From NCBI GenBank assembly GCA_021636625.1, contig JAJWLX010000012.1, positions 12,566 to 76,565 on the forward strand: a DNA stretch of 64,000 nt. The letters run 5' to 3'. Of this stretch, positions 9,341 through 18,085 are shown in pieces. This DNA comes from Prevotella sp. GTDB taxonomy: Bacteria > Bacteroidota > Bacteroidia > Bacteroidales > Bacteroidaceae. The notes below the pieces were generated by a model that was given only the letters and a program-made list of their open reading frames with translations, ran no database searches and was not told the origin of the DNA. How positions within the stretch are numbered: the stretch's first letter is position 1; each line of letters opens with the position of its first letter. Position numbers and translations under genes: made by a program.

Positions 9341-10912
9341 TTATAATTTCATACTTCTTGGACGGCTTACCACTTCTCCGTCCTCTGCAGCAATTGGATA
9401 TTCCAAACTCTTATAACTATTCTCTGGCTCCATGGAAGCATTTGGCTGCTTAACTTGCGGCACATATTGCTGAGAAGGATTTTGCTGTTGTTGTTGAACC
9501 TGCTGATTTGGGAGCTGACGATTGTTGATATTCTTCAAGGTCATACCTCCCAGAAGCAGACTGGCTGCTCTTCCAAGCCACCCAAAACGTCCGAACATCA
9601 TATAGGCTGACAATGCCAAAGAAAGAATATTCATCTTTGTTACAGCACCGCCTGAAACCTGATTCACAAGATGGTTCATACCTCCCATCACATTGTTCAA
9701 CATGCCATCCTGGTTTCCCATGTCGGGATTGCTGGCCTGGTAAAGATTAGGAGTTTGCTCTGTCGTGGGATCATAGTAGCCTCCACTTCCATTGCTGACC
9801 ATACCATTACCCACGTAATTCTTACCCATTTGGTAAAGGTCAGTACCTTCACCCACCACGTTGCCTAGAGTATTCTTACTGAATTGGTAAAGGTCAACTC
9901 CTTCATTTACTACTGAATCAGCTGCATTTGTAACCGAATCATAAATATCCGGCGCTTTTTCACCAGCGACTGCTTGTCCAACCATACCACCAAGGCCGTT
10001 TTCAGTAGCATTCTTACCTCCAATGAAGTAGAGTAGAGGGTTGATGACACCTTCTCCGGAAACTAAACTGTATCCACCCAGACCAAGAGCTGCATGCCAA
10101 CCAAGAACTTTTGGATTCTTAGCGTAGAACTTCGCTGCTTTTTTGAAGGAATTTTCCCCATTTGCTGCTTCTTTTGTTGCTTTTCCTGCTTGCTCTGCAG
10201 ATTCTTTTGCCCTTTCGTTCACCTTTTCTGCAGCTTGTTCTGTACTATGAGCTGTTTCTTTCGGTGTTTCCTTGCCTGTTTTAGTTTCACCTTTTACGGT
10301 TTCAACTGTTTTCTTTTCTTTCTTGATAACCTGCTCTACAGTTTCCTTGCTAGTTTTAATAGATTCCTTTTCCTTGGAAATCACATTAAACCTTGGCTTA
10401 AAGGACGGAGTTGGCAGAGATTTTTCCCATGCCAGGTAGCCGCTATCCTTGAAAACCGGAGGTCTTACTGGCCTTGTCGGTATAACAGGACTTACTGGGA
10501 CAACTGGCTTTCCAGGGATAGCCGGGTTTACTGAAGGCGAGGTTGTTTGTCTGGAGAAGTGACGGGAAAACCAATTCTTGACTCGTTCTGTAAAAGAAGG
10601 CCCAGACGTGGAATTTGCCACTGCAGGCTTAGCCTCTTTTGGTGAATGCTTCCACAGACCTCCCCAAAAATCCTTCATCTGAGTTTTCCATCCTGTCTTG
10701 CTCTGATTAAAGGCAGGGGTAAAACTAGGTGGTGAAAGGGATTTCTCCCAAGCACGATAGCTGGTTGGCTTTGTCGTAGCAGGAATGGAAACCTTGGCAT
10801 CCTTAACTATGCCTTCTACATGTTTTGCTCCTTCTACAGCTTGTTTTCCTCCACGAAAGAGATTCTTTCCTTTTTCCAGGGCTGTTACGCCCAATTCTTT
10901 CCAAAATCCCAT
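9341..10912 (-). CDS. Conjugative-element protein of unknown function with internal repeats and a hydrophobic C-terminal half
   Basis: The 523-residue protein is not recognised. A repeat occurs twice: YRAWEKSLSPPSFTPAFN near residue 50 and YLAWEKSLPTPSFKPRFN near 160, separated by a Pro/Val-rich linker (PVVPVSPVIPTRPVRPP). A long Lys/Glu/Ala helix follows at about 185-260, reminiscent of LEA-like or coiled-coil segments. A second repeated motif is NEGVDLYQFSKNTLGN / GEGTDLYQMGKNYVGN. A hydrophobic segment near 420-450 (MNILSLALSAYMMFGRFGWL) may cross a membrane. It ends with a Gln-rich tail. Position in the tra operon suggests a transfer-apparatus or mating-pair role, but this is inference. 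Confidence 0.55.
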   Translation of the reverse strand: MGFWKELGVTALEKGKNLFRGGKQAVEGAKHVEGIVKDAKVSIPATTKPTSYRAWEKSLSPPSFTPAFNQSKTGWKTQMKDFWGGLWKHSPKEAKPAVANSTSGPSFTERVKNWFSRHFSRQTTSPSVNPAIPGKPVVPVSPVIPTRPVRPPVFKDSGYLAWEKSLPTPSFKPRFNVISKEKESIKTSKETVEQVIKKEKKTVETVKGETKTGKETPKETAHSTEQAAEKVNERAKESAEQAGKATKEAANGENSFKKAAKFYAKNPKVLGWHAALGLGGYSLVSGEGVINPLLYFIGGKNATENGLGGMVGQAVAGEKAPDIYDSVTNAADSVVNEGVDLYQFSKNTLGNVVGEGTDLYQMGKNYVGNGMVSNGSGGYYDPTTEQTPNLYQASNPDMGNQDGMLNNVMGGMNHLVNQVSGGAVTKMNILSLALSAYMMFGRFGWLGRAASLLLGGMTLKNINNRQLPNQQVQQQQQNPSQQYVPQVKQPNASMEPENSYKSLEYPIAAEDGEVVSRPRSMKL

Positions 10913-10931
10913 ATCATATTGCTTTTATCTG

Positions 10932-11603
10932 TTAATCTGGATAATTTAAATTCACGATGGCTCTCACCTTATGGCGCATGGTCTTGGGCGTTTCTATGAT
11001 ACCTCCATTCACGGAAGAGCAAAGCCAAGCCTGATAGCCGGGGTTTTCCTTCACCTCTGTGGATGTCCAGTACCAGGTATCCTCAGATAAGTCGATAGGT
11101 TGCCCTCCCAGCCGCATGATCAAAGGATTGATAGAAGGGGCATTTCTTATCAGGACTCTCTGTTCTGCTACGCTAGGAATGAAATCACTTTGCCCTTTAG
11201 AATGAAAATGGAACATTTCCTGAGCAATAGGTGAGCCTTTTCCTGTATCTTGGTCGGTACTATTGAACATGGCGATGGTATTGGTGAATCCATCGTAAGA
11301 CTCAATATCCATGCTCGTTCCTTGGCTCACTCCCAAAGAATCAGAGAAGGATTCCTGGAATTCATTCAGCATCACTGCCATGGCAGGATGTTCTTCTGTA
11401 GCCTCTGTAAACACTACACCCACTGCCTTTTTGGAAGTTTGGGAGAAGTAGGTGGTCGTATCCATACAACTGTGATCGTCACAAAGGACATACCCAACAT
11501 GAATACCATAGTCCATTGGTTCATGCTCGTCACATGAAACCAACAGACCTTGGAATAAGATAGCCAACAGTCCACAAAAAATAGAAATATATGTTTTCTT
11601 CAT
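10932..11603 (-). CDS. Conjugative-element lipoprotein with a DUF1566/Lcl-like C-terminal domain
   Basis: I chose the ATG at 11603 because it gives a clean lipoprotein signal (MKKTYISIFCGLLAILF, lipobox LLVSC). An upstream extension would overlap the next gene out of frame and lacks any signal. After the Cys the mature protein runs Asp/Glu-rich and has a C-terminal segment with EDTWYWTSTE and TMRHKVRAIVNL, the pattern of DUF1566/FGE-like modules found in Bacteroidales surface proteins. It sits just after traO, where Bacteroidetes elements often carry lipoproteins (TraP/TraQ position). It is probably outer-membrane anchored. Confidence 0.65.
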   Translation of the reverse strand: MKKTYISIFCGLLAILFQGLLVSCDEHEPMDYGIHVGYVLCDDHSCMDTTTYFSQTSKKAVGVVFTEATEEHPAMAVMLNEFQESFSDSLGVSQGTSMDIESYDGFTNTIAMFNSTDQDTGKGSPIAQEMFHFHSKGQSDFIPSVAEQRVLIRNAPSINPLIMRLGGQPIDLSEDTWYWTSTEVKENPGYQAWLCSSVNGGIIETPKTMRHKVRAIVNLNYPD

Positions 11604-11622
11604 TGTCTTGCTGCTTAAAATG

Positions 11623-12147
11623 TTACAATGGAATTTTTGCACCCAGATTAATTCCGGTTTTGAACCGGTCCTTACCCCTGATGGATATATCTTCCTTGAT
11701 GGCAAAGAACACACTCCATCCGTCATAGAGATTATAGGTATGTTCATAGCCTACATGGACAGCTCCTATGGCCTTATGGAAATCGCTACCTGCACTGGCG
11801 CCAATTCTGAGACTGCCGTGGTGATTTCTTCCTCTTCCAACGCAGGGCTTATAGACGGCTCCTACACCCCAGGTATTATGGTTATGCCAGAACGACTTTC
11901 TGGTAATATGCTTTGCCTCAGGATCCTCATCATACTGGATAGAGTAGGTGGCAAAGTATTCCCAAGCGTTATGATACAGCATTTCCTTCTCATAGGAGAT
12001 GGTTGACTCCAGTGTTCTTGGGTAGGCACCGCCCACGGCTATCATGAGATGGCTACCCTGGTTCTGTGCTACCATGGATGATGGGATACCCCATGCCAAT
12101 GCCAGTATTCCGATGCTCTTCTTTAATATTGTCATATTGTACTTCAT
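11623..12147 (-). CDS. traO: Conjugative transposon protein TraO
   Basis: The 174-residue product has an N-terminal signal (KKSIGILALAWGIPSSMVAQ) and a body with alternating hydrophobic strands and Gly/Tyr-rich turns (GVGAVYKPC, VHVGYEHTYNLYDGW, KTGINLGAKIPL), typical of a small outer-membrane beta barrel. Length and operon position after traN match the TraO family of Bacteroides conjugative transposons. An alternative start is the ATG at 12135, which places the signal peptide at the very N-terminus. It is 19 bases upstream of the lipoprotein gene. Confidence 0.75.
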   Translation of the reverse strand: MKYNMTILKKSIGILALAWGIPSSMVAQNQGSHLMIAVGGAYPRTLESTISYEKEMLYHNAWEYFATYSIQYDEDPEAKHITRKSFWHNHNTWGVGAVYKPCVGRGRNHHGSLRIGASAGSDFHKAIGAVHVGYEHTYNLYDGWSVFFAIKEDISIRGKDRFKTGINLGAKIPL

Positions 12148-12157
12148 CTTTTATCAC

Positions 12158-13006
12158 TTATTGTTCACGCAGAAGAAGAGAATCAAAAGAATCTGCAGAG
12201 AGAACGTCTTCATAATCTAACTGCATGGAGATGGTTCTGCCACTGATCTGCTTCTCACTGAGTTCTATGGAGAGGACCTTATCATTTGGGAAAGTCATCT
12301 TTTTCAAGACTGCGACATTTCTGTAACCTTTCTTAAATGACAAGCTTCTATCCAAAAGAAGCGCTGGCTTCAACTCCACAGTTTGCTGATTGGTGGCTTT
12401 CTGAAGTTTCTTATCCTGCAGTTTAAAGCGGAGTTCATCTATGTCAAACTGCAAGTTGGTATAGTTGTCCACCGAGAAATCAATGAAAACATATTCACCC
12501 ACCACGTAGATATTATTGAGACGCATCTTCATCTTATGATGATTCGTGATAATGCCTCTATACTTGGCAGGAGAGTTCCAAACCTTCATGGCATAGGCAA
12601 CCATATCGGTGGTGGACATGCTTACTTCCGGATTATGGAAGGCATTTCTTTCTACCAGTTCCACCTCCTTGTCTGTTACTGCCTCTTCCAGTTTACTGGT
12701 ATAGACCAGGGCGTACTGGACTCTGTAGCGTTCAGTGATGATGGTGACAATACCCATCACCTCGCCATCTTGATGATGAGAGGAGATAGGTTTGAGACGA
12801 ATGACGTTATCCAGCGGCTTGTCACCCACGATGGAATCCGTAGAAATATCCACCATACGGATAGGTTCCGATGCAGTGATAATGGAGGATACATTCTCAT
12901 TCACCGTGAGACGTTCCATATCATAAAACGTTTTCTGAGCGTTGGCTCCTATACTGGCAAGGCACATCATCATGAGTGCCACCACCTTCTTTTTAAGTCT
13001 TTTCAT
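12158..13006 (-). CDS. traN: Conjugative transposon protein TraN (DUF4138)
   Basis: The 282-residue product has a signal peptide (KKKVVALMMMCLASIGANAQ). The body resembles DUF4138/TraN, the VirB9-like outer-membrane-complex component: KTFYDMERLTVNENVSSIIT near the mature N-terminus, IVTIITERYRVQYALVY in the middle, then a beta-rich C-terminal domain (NIYVVGEYVFIDFSVDN, FKKGYRNVAVLKKM). Order traM-traN-traO is the standard Bacteroidetes order. It should sit in the periplasm and outer membrane as part of the type IV secretion core. Confidence 0.85.
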   Translation of the reverse strand: MKRLKKKVVALMMMCLASIGANAQKTFYDMERLTVNENVSSIITASEPIRMVDISTDSIVGDKPLDNVIRLKPISSHHQDGEVMGIVTIITERYRVQYALVYTSKLEEAVTDKEVELVERNAFHNPEVSMSTTDMVAYAMKVWNSPAKYRGIITNHHKMKMRLNNIYVVGEYVFIDFSVDNYTNLQFDIDELRFKLQDKKLQKATNQQTVELKPALLLDRSLSFKKGYRNVAVLKKMTFPNDKVLSIELSEKQISGRTISMQLDYEDVLSADSFDSLLLREQ

Positions 13007-13035
13007 ATCAATTATTTTACTGATTTCTAAATGAT

Positions 13036-14292
13036 TTATGATTTTGTCTTACCATGAGCAGAAGATGAGTCGATGAGATAAACCTTCGTTCCGTATTTCA
13101 GCTTGACCTTATTTTTCTTGACATTCTTACCCAAAGCACTCATTGCCTTTTGGGTGGCATTACTCATGGCTTGTGAAGCCCAGCTTTTAATGCCAGTACC
13201 TCCAGTGGAGTTCTCCGTGAGATTGTTTCCTCCTTGTGTGGCTGAGGAAGCGATGTCCTGTGTGGTTTCTCTGAAACTGCTCATAGGAACATAAAGGCCT
13301 TCCAAGCCATCCGTATCATAGAGCGAGAGATTGACCTTGAAGATTTCCTCATCAAAGAAGATACTTTCCACCTTACCCTTCACTCTCTGTTTTCCAAAGC
13401 CGCTCATCGACGCATAGAGATAGGTACCTTTACCTACTGTTATGCCATTGATTTCAATGTCATCCAAGAGGCGAAGACGAACCCTGCTGCCATCCACGGC
13501 CTTGACTTCCTCATCAATGATAGCGGAAATAAGATGACTCTTGTTCTTTTCCAATCCCAACGTGTTGAAATAGGAAGAAACCTCTTTTGTCTTTATGGTG
13601 ACTTTCCCAGGAGTTTCACTGTCGGGTGATGTTGGAGACTGGCCACTTTTGAGGCTTCCGCCTTCCGTCGTTTCCCGTCTATCACTCACTCGATTCGTAT
13701 CTGATAAGCGATAGCGGACAGGCTTATCCTGCTCATCCTCCATTTCGTCTGGTGAGGCGAGTCCTGCAAGGTTACGATTCATCTCCTCCCAGGTTTGGTT
13801 TCTGCGTTTTCTTTGAAGGCGCGCTATCTCGGAATCACTCACTGGTGCCACAAAGGCATTGGAAGCGGAAGTTTGTCGCTGGGAGTTCTCTCTTACACGG
13901 CTTTGCATAGCGCGCAACTTCTTGAGTTCCTCCTGTTCAGCCTCCTGCTGTCTGATAAGTGCTGCCTCTTTCTTATTGTATTGAGACTCATATTCTTCCT
14001 TTTTATTCACTGAGTCACGGTCACTTTCCACACTGGCCAATCCGGAAAGGTCTGTAATCTTACCATACTTTCTTTCCGTATTATCCATCTTGCTTCCCAA
14101 GAGGCTATCCGTCTTGGCATCCGGCAAGGCACTGGACAGATAATCTGTGGTTTTGAGATTACCGTTTCCTGCTTCACCCAGCTCGATATTAGATGTATCA
14201 ATGACGATGTAACCAAGAAACAAGGATATCAGATAGAATACCGGAGGCATGTAATACTTGGGCTTCTTGAAATTAATCTTATTTGTCTTCAT
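13036..14292 (-). CDS. traM: Conjugative transposon protein TraM (VirB10-like)
   Basis: The 418-residue product begins with a short cytoplasmic tail and one membrane segment (YYMPPVFYLISLFLGYIVI). A long charged coiled-coil/linker follows (residues 60-230, with EAALIRQQEAEQEELKKLRA). The C-terminal domain has the TraM/VirB10-type pattern (AIIDEEVKAVDGSRVRLRLL, GTYLYASMSGFG, VYLIDSSS). TraM bridges inner and outer membranes in the conjugation channel. It ends 29 bases before traN and starts 1 base after the traL stop, consistent with translational coupling. Confidence 0.88.
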   Translation of the reverse strand: MKTNKINFKKPKYYMPPVFYLISLFLGYIVIDTSNIELGEAGNGNLKTTDYLSSALPDAKTDSLLGSKMDNTERKYGKITDLSGLASVESDRDSVNKKEEYESQYNKKEAALIRQQEAEQEELKKLRAMQSRVRENSQRQTSASNAFVAPVSDSEIARLQRKRRNQTWEEMNRNLAGLASPDEMEDEQDKPVRYRLSDTNRVSDRRETTEGGSLKSGQSPTSPDSETPGKVTIKTKEVSSYFNTLGLEKNKSHLISAIIDEEVKAVDGSRVRLRLLDDIEINGITVGKGTYLYASMSGFGKQRVKGKVESIFFDEEIFKVNLSLYDTDGLEGLYVPMSSFRETTQDIASSATQGGNNLTENSTGGTGIKSWASQAMSNATQKAMSALGKNVKKNKVKLKYGTKVYLIDSSSAHGKTKS

Positions 14293-14293
14293 C

Positions 14294-14623
14294 TTATGGT
14301 CGTTCTTTAATTTGTTGACGTTTCAGAAGGACAGAATCCACCATCTCCGCTGCGGTAGTTCTGGTTGAACCGTATTTCTTATATGATCTTATCATATTCA
14401 CCACATTGATGCCAAGGCAACCTATCACAATGGTAAAGACCAGGCCGATGAAGGCAATTCTATGATTGTTGGCAAAAGCCTGAATCCTGGCCACCAGGAA
14501 ATTGATGCCCGACTTCTCTGCAAACTTCATTCCTGCCTCTTTTTCTCTGAGGTAACGTTCCTTATACTTAGGATCATCCTTGCTTGGCATTTCCTCACCC
14601 ATGATCATTTTCTTCAAACTCAT
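14294..14623 (-). CDS. traL: Conjugative transposon protein TraL (DUF3989)
   Basis: The 109-residue product has a charged N-terminus (KYKERYLREKEAGMKFAEKS), one transmembrane helix (IAFIGLVFTIVIGCLGINVV) and a short basic C-terminal tail. Size, topology and place between traK and traM match TraL/DUF3989. It is a small inner-membrane subunit of the transfer apparatus whose biochemical role is not established. Confidence 0.8.
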   Translation of the reverse strand: MSLKKMIMGEEMPSKDDPKYKERYLREKEAGMKFAEKSGINFLVARIQAFANNHRIAFIGLVFTIVIGCLGINVVNMIRSYKKYGSTRTTAAEMVDSVLLKRQQIKERP

Positions 14624-14643
14624 ATATATAATAATGTATAGTG

Positions 14644-15261
14644 TTAATACTCTGACTTCTTTTTCTCCTCCAGGTCCTTATTCAGAAGGGTACGCCAATT
14701 GGTAATCAGAATACCATGCGGATTGTTTTCCGTCCTTGGTACTTTCTTCAGGTTACCTGCTGTCACAATCTGGCGCATGAGGATGTTGGTTCTTCTCTCT
14801 ATTCTCTGCCTGCCATAATAGGTAAAGGTCAGCGAATCCTTATTCAGTCTGATACTGTCACAGAAAATACTGCAGATAGTGGAGGTTCCAATCAGATTAT
14901 TATAGAATCCCTTCTCCTTCAATGCGTTATACTGAGCCAGACCGGTCTCATCAATGAGATACATGGCCTTTTCCATGGTATAACGGATATACTTGTCATC
15001 CGGAGCCAGTGTGAAGAAGAAATGGTGAAACATCTCTATGTCACTCTTGGCTTCCACATCGAAGGTCTCTTCCATCGTGGTCTGCTTCACGAGTATAGGG
15101 ACGTTACCATCCAGTACATATACCTTTTTATGGGCATCACTCACCATGCCTCTGGCTATGAAGATGCTGCCCAGGCTGATAACCACGCAGCCCACCAAAA
15201 AGAGGCTGCTGATGATCATCACCATTTTGATCTTGTTTTCCAAATTCTGTAAAACTGCCAT
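14644..15261 (-). CDS. traK: Conjugative transposon protein TraK (VirB8-like)
   Basis: The 205-residue product has a short cytoplasmic N-terminus, a single membrane helix (MVMIISSLFLVGCVVISLGS) and a periplasmic domain with the TraK pattern (EMFHHFFFTLAPDD, then YIRYTMEKAMYLID). TraK is the VirB8-like inner-membrane scaffold in Bacteroidetes conjugation systems. It is 20 bases from traL and 29 bases from the traJ stop. Confidence 0.85.
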   Translation of the reverse strand: MAVLQNLENKIKMVMIISSLFLVGCVVISLGSIFIARGMVSDAHKKVYVLDGNVPILVKQTTMEETFDVEAKSDIEMFHHFFFTLAPDDKYIRYTMEKAMYLIDETGLAQYNALKEKGFYNNLIGTSTICSIFCDSIRLNKDSLTFTYYGRQRIERRTNILMRQIVTAGNLKKVPRTENNPHGILITNWRTLLNKDLEEKKKSEY

Positions 15262-15290
15262 ATTCTTATTATTTGATAGTGTTGTTAAGA

Positions 15291-16457
15291 CTATTTCGGC
15301 ATCAGACTCATGGCACTTTGCTTGGCAGAAGCTGCCACACCTTCACCGAAGTTTCTGGTACTGAAAGCCGTATCACCCTCAGGAATCATCCATGCTGCCA
15401 GGTCCGGCACCAAATTCAGGCACTTCAGCGACACAATGGAAGCCACCAGCAGGTAACCGCAGGTCATGAAGGCATTTTGGATATATCCTGTAATTTCTCC
15501 TTTTCCTGCCGTGATAACAGTGAGGTTCTCCACCTGTACACTGATAACAATATCAAAGAGAAGGAGGACGTAAAAGCCCACGAAGTAAAGCATGGCTCCA
15601 TAGAAATGCACCGTGAGGTAACGGGTAATCCACTTAGCCCATGCACCTTCCCACTTGGGCAGCACGGAGAAAGCCCATTGGATAGGACCAAAGATTGTGA
15701 GCATACCCAGGAGAATCTGCTGGCAGAATATGGTGCTCCACCATCCGATTCTATAGATGACCAGTGCCAGGAACATAACGATTTTGTCCAAACCTATAAT
15801 CAGGCCTGCAAAAATAGACCTGTCTGCTGCTTCCTGTGCTAGCTGCTCACCTTCCTGCTTCTGCTCGATATCTTCTATCTGCATGGAAGCATCCTGGACG
15901 ATTTCACTCAGGATGATTTCCTTGGCAACCTTCTGAGTAGGGGCAATCTTGTGATACATGGAGTCTCGCTTCTGTATCAGGGGCATGAGTTCATTATATT
16001 TCTCGCTCACTTGAACCGCCTCTGCCTCATAGAGGTCATGAGTATAGGAACCGATACAATTGGGAATGAAGGCCAGTGCATCCAAAATACTTCCATTATT
16101 GTTGGTGGATGATGGATACCAGAAGCACATGACCAGAGATATACCCAGTACCTTCATGATCTTGACCACATCGATGGGTTCGCCCTTGACGAGCATCTTG
16201 TAGGACATGGAACCGGCCACGATGATGGAAAACAAGGCTCCAAGTGCCATGCTCATCTGGAGAATGTACCAGAAGGGACCATCCGAACCGATAAAATCGG
16301 CACTGCATAGAAACTCGTTGGTTCTAAACACAACATTGTCTATGTCTTCCTCAAACAGGTCCACTCCGATGGTTTTTGAGAGGTCAGAGATATAACTTCC
16401 CATACCACTTGTGACACTGCCTGTGGAGGTGTCTAATAATAAAGATGTAAATGCCAT
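15291..16457 (-). CDS. traJ: Conjugative transposon protein TraJ (VirB6-like polytopic membrane protein)
   Basis: The 388-residue product has several membrane helices, for example LQMSMALGALFSIIVAGSMS, IMKVLGISLVMCFWYP, IVMFLALVIYRIGWWSTIF and FYGAMLYFVGFYVLLLFDIV, with a large loop near residues 140-220. The FIGSDGPFWYIL segment and C-terminal LNLVPDLAAWMIPEG fit TraJ. It acts as the inner-membrane pore component of the secretion channel. Confidence 0.85.
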   Translation of the reverse strand: MAFTSLLLDTSTGSVTSGMGSYISDLSKTIGVDLFEEDIDNVVFRTNEFLCSADFIGSDGPFWYILQMSMALGALFSIIVAGSMSYKMLVKGEPIDVVKIMKVLGISLVMCFWYPSSTNNNGSILDALAFIPNCIGSYTHDLYEAEAVQVSEKYNELMPLIQKRDSMYHKIAPTQKVAKEIILSEIVQDASMQIEDIEQKQEGEQLAQEAADRSIFAGLIIGLDKIVMFLALVIYRIGWWSTIFCQQILLGMLTIFGPIQWAFSVLPKWEGAWAKWITRYLTVHFYGAMLYFVGFYVLLLFDIVISVQVENLTVITAGKGEITGYIQNAFMTCGYLLVASIVSLKCLNLVPDLAAWMIPEGDTAFSTRNFGEGVAASAKQSAMSLMPK

Positions 16458-16493
16458 TATATTTCTTTTTCTATTTTTTGTTTCTTGCTTTTA

Positions 16494-17237
16494 TCAGGGT
16501 TTTGCACCAGAAAAGCCATCCACAGCCATGGCAGCCTGCCATCTTCTGTAGGCATCCGAGGCAATAACCGTGTTGGAAGTATTTCTTTCAACCCTTGTGT
16601 TATTTTCAGAAAATCTCTTTCCTTTTTTCAATGAGTTCCAATACAGGAGTTGTTTGACCAATGTCACATTTCTCTTCACGATGTCTTGATAGATAGCCAG
16701 ATACTCTCTTTTCCTCATACCCAAATCCTGGTAGGATTCATGAGTAATCTTGATGGCTGTTTCAAAACAGTTGTAGATGTTGCGCCAATTCCGGTAATCG
16801 CTGGAACTTCCGCCACAGGAAACGATATGGTTGATGTTCTTATCGAAGAGCAGCATCTTGGACTCAAGTTTCTTCTTCTCCAGAACCCACGACAAATCAG
16901 ATGCTGAGGAACGGGAAACGATATTCAACGCCTCCACCTTGGCTCGTTCCACATAATCGGAATCCACCTTCTCTGCCTCATTGACTTCCTTGGACGTATT
17001 GGCCATGACATCCGTTCGATAGGCAAGCTTGTTTCTTAGATTGGCATCTCTCTGGTAATTCTTATGCAGTGAATTATAATACCAGGCAGGAGAGAGGACA
17101 CCAGCACCCGTTTCCATGGTGGTGAACTGGTTCATGATATCCCTTTCGTGGATATAAGTAACCTCCTGTGCCTGACCATACAGGCTCACCAAGCTCAGAA
17201 GCATGGACAAGAGACCTTTCAGATGATTTCGTTTCAT
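16494..17237 (-). CDS. Exported helical protein at the TraI position
   Basis: The 247-residue product has a signal peptide (HLKGLLSMLLSLVSLYGQAQ). The mature protein is mostly helical with conserved-looking aromatic and Cys positions (HIVSCGGSSSDYRNWRNIYN). It lies directly before traJ where TraI is usual, but I do not see the DUF4141 pattern of classical TraI, so I leave it unnamed. A periplasmic VirB5-like role is possible and unproven. Confidence 0.6.
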   Translation of the reverse strand: MKRNHLKGLLSMLLSLVSLYGQAQEVTYIHERDIMNQFTTMETGAGVLSPAWYYNSLHKNYQRDANLRNKLAYRTDVMANTSKEVNEAEKVDSDYVERAKVEALNIVSRSSASDLSWVLEKKKLESKMLLFDKNINHIVSCGGSSSDYRNWRNIYNCFETAIKITHESYQDLGMRKREYLAIYQDIVKRNVTLVKQLLYWNSLKKGKRFSENNTRVERNTSNTVIASDAYRRWQAAMAVDGFSGAKP

Positions 17238-17240
17238 ACT

Positions 17241-18074
17241 TTATTCTATTAGTTGAACATGTTCATTTCTTCCTCCAATAAGGCTGCCACCTCCCAAGGG
17301 TTTATGGGTGAATGACTTTTTCGCCTGAAGATGGTTGAAGACCAGGTGACCGGATTTCAGCCATCTGGTATAGGAATCCCTCACGATTTCCTTGATGGTT
17401 CTAGCCATGAAGATTTCCTTTTTCCAATACCCAAGTCGGATGGTCATATAAGTGTGTATATCCAAATAGGCATGGTATATACTGCTATCGATGTGGTCCA
17501 TGCTTTCATTGATGTGCTTTAGAATCATCATCAGATTGGCAGTGGTGCATTCCGTTGCTCCTGTTACGATGAGCGACAATTCTCCATAGGACTTATAGAG
17601 TTCACCCACCTCGTCTCTGATATCTTCCACCGCCCTGTTGGTGGTATTAAGAATCAAAGTATCCGATGACCACACTGCGCCATGGGAGAGGATCTTGTCA
17701 TGATAGGTATCGATGAGTTTCCAATATCTGGTGATATTTCTCTTGATACTCGTATAGGTGTTGACACCATGGAAGGCTGTTGCCGTTCCCTGAAGCACCA
17801 AGTCCATGATATCGAAACAGCGCTTGTACTTGTCAAGCTGTTCTGCCACCTTGCGATGGTCAGTGATTTTCTTACTGCTTTGCTTATGATACTCATAAAC
17901 ACCCAATTCTGCGATAGCTCTCACCTCCAGCAGGGTTCTCACCTTCTTATGGTTGGCAATCATGGCCTCCAGGGAAGCCGGATCATTCAGTGCCCGGATA
18001 GAGGAGGGTAGAATACATATCACCAAAAGTAAAATATACCTTTTGAAAAGGCATTCCATGAAGAATCTATTCAT
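17241..18074 (-). CDS. Exported helical protein of unknown function
   Basis: The 277-residue product has a hydrophobic N-terminal segment (FKRYILLLVICILPSSIRAL). An ATG five codons later (18059) would give a more typical signal peptide. The mature part is helical (DKYKRCFDIMDLVLQGTATA, DEVGELYKSYGELSLIV). It shares the signal-plus-helical-bundle layout with the 247-residue neighbour, which starts only 3 bases after this stop, so the two are likely translationally coupled. Function unknown; a periplasmic component of the mating apparatus is inferred from context. Confidence 0.55.
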   Translation of the reverse strand: MNRFFMECLFKRYILLLVICILPSSIRALNDPASLEAMIANHKKVRTLLEVRAIAELGVYEYHKQSSKKITDHRKVAEQLDKYKRCFDIMDLVLQGTATAFHGVNTYTSIKRNITRYWKLIDTYHDKILSHGAVWSSDTLILNTTNRAVEDIRDEVGELYKSYGELSLIVTGATECTTANLMMILKHINESMDHIDSSIYHAYLDIHTYMTIRLGYWKKEIFMARTIKEIVRDSYTRWLKSGHLVFNHLQAKKSFTHKPLGGGSLIGGRNEHVQLIE

Positions 18075-18085
18075 ACACTACAATT

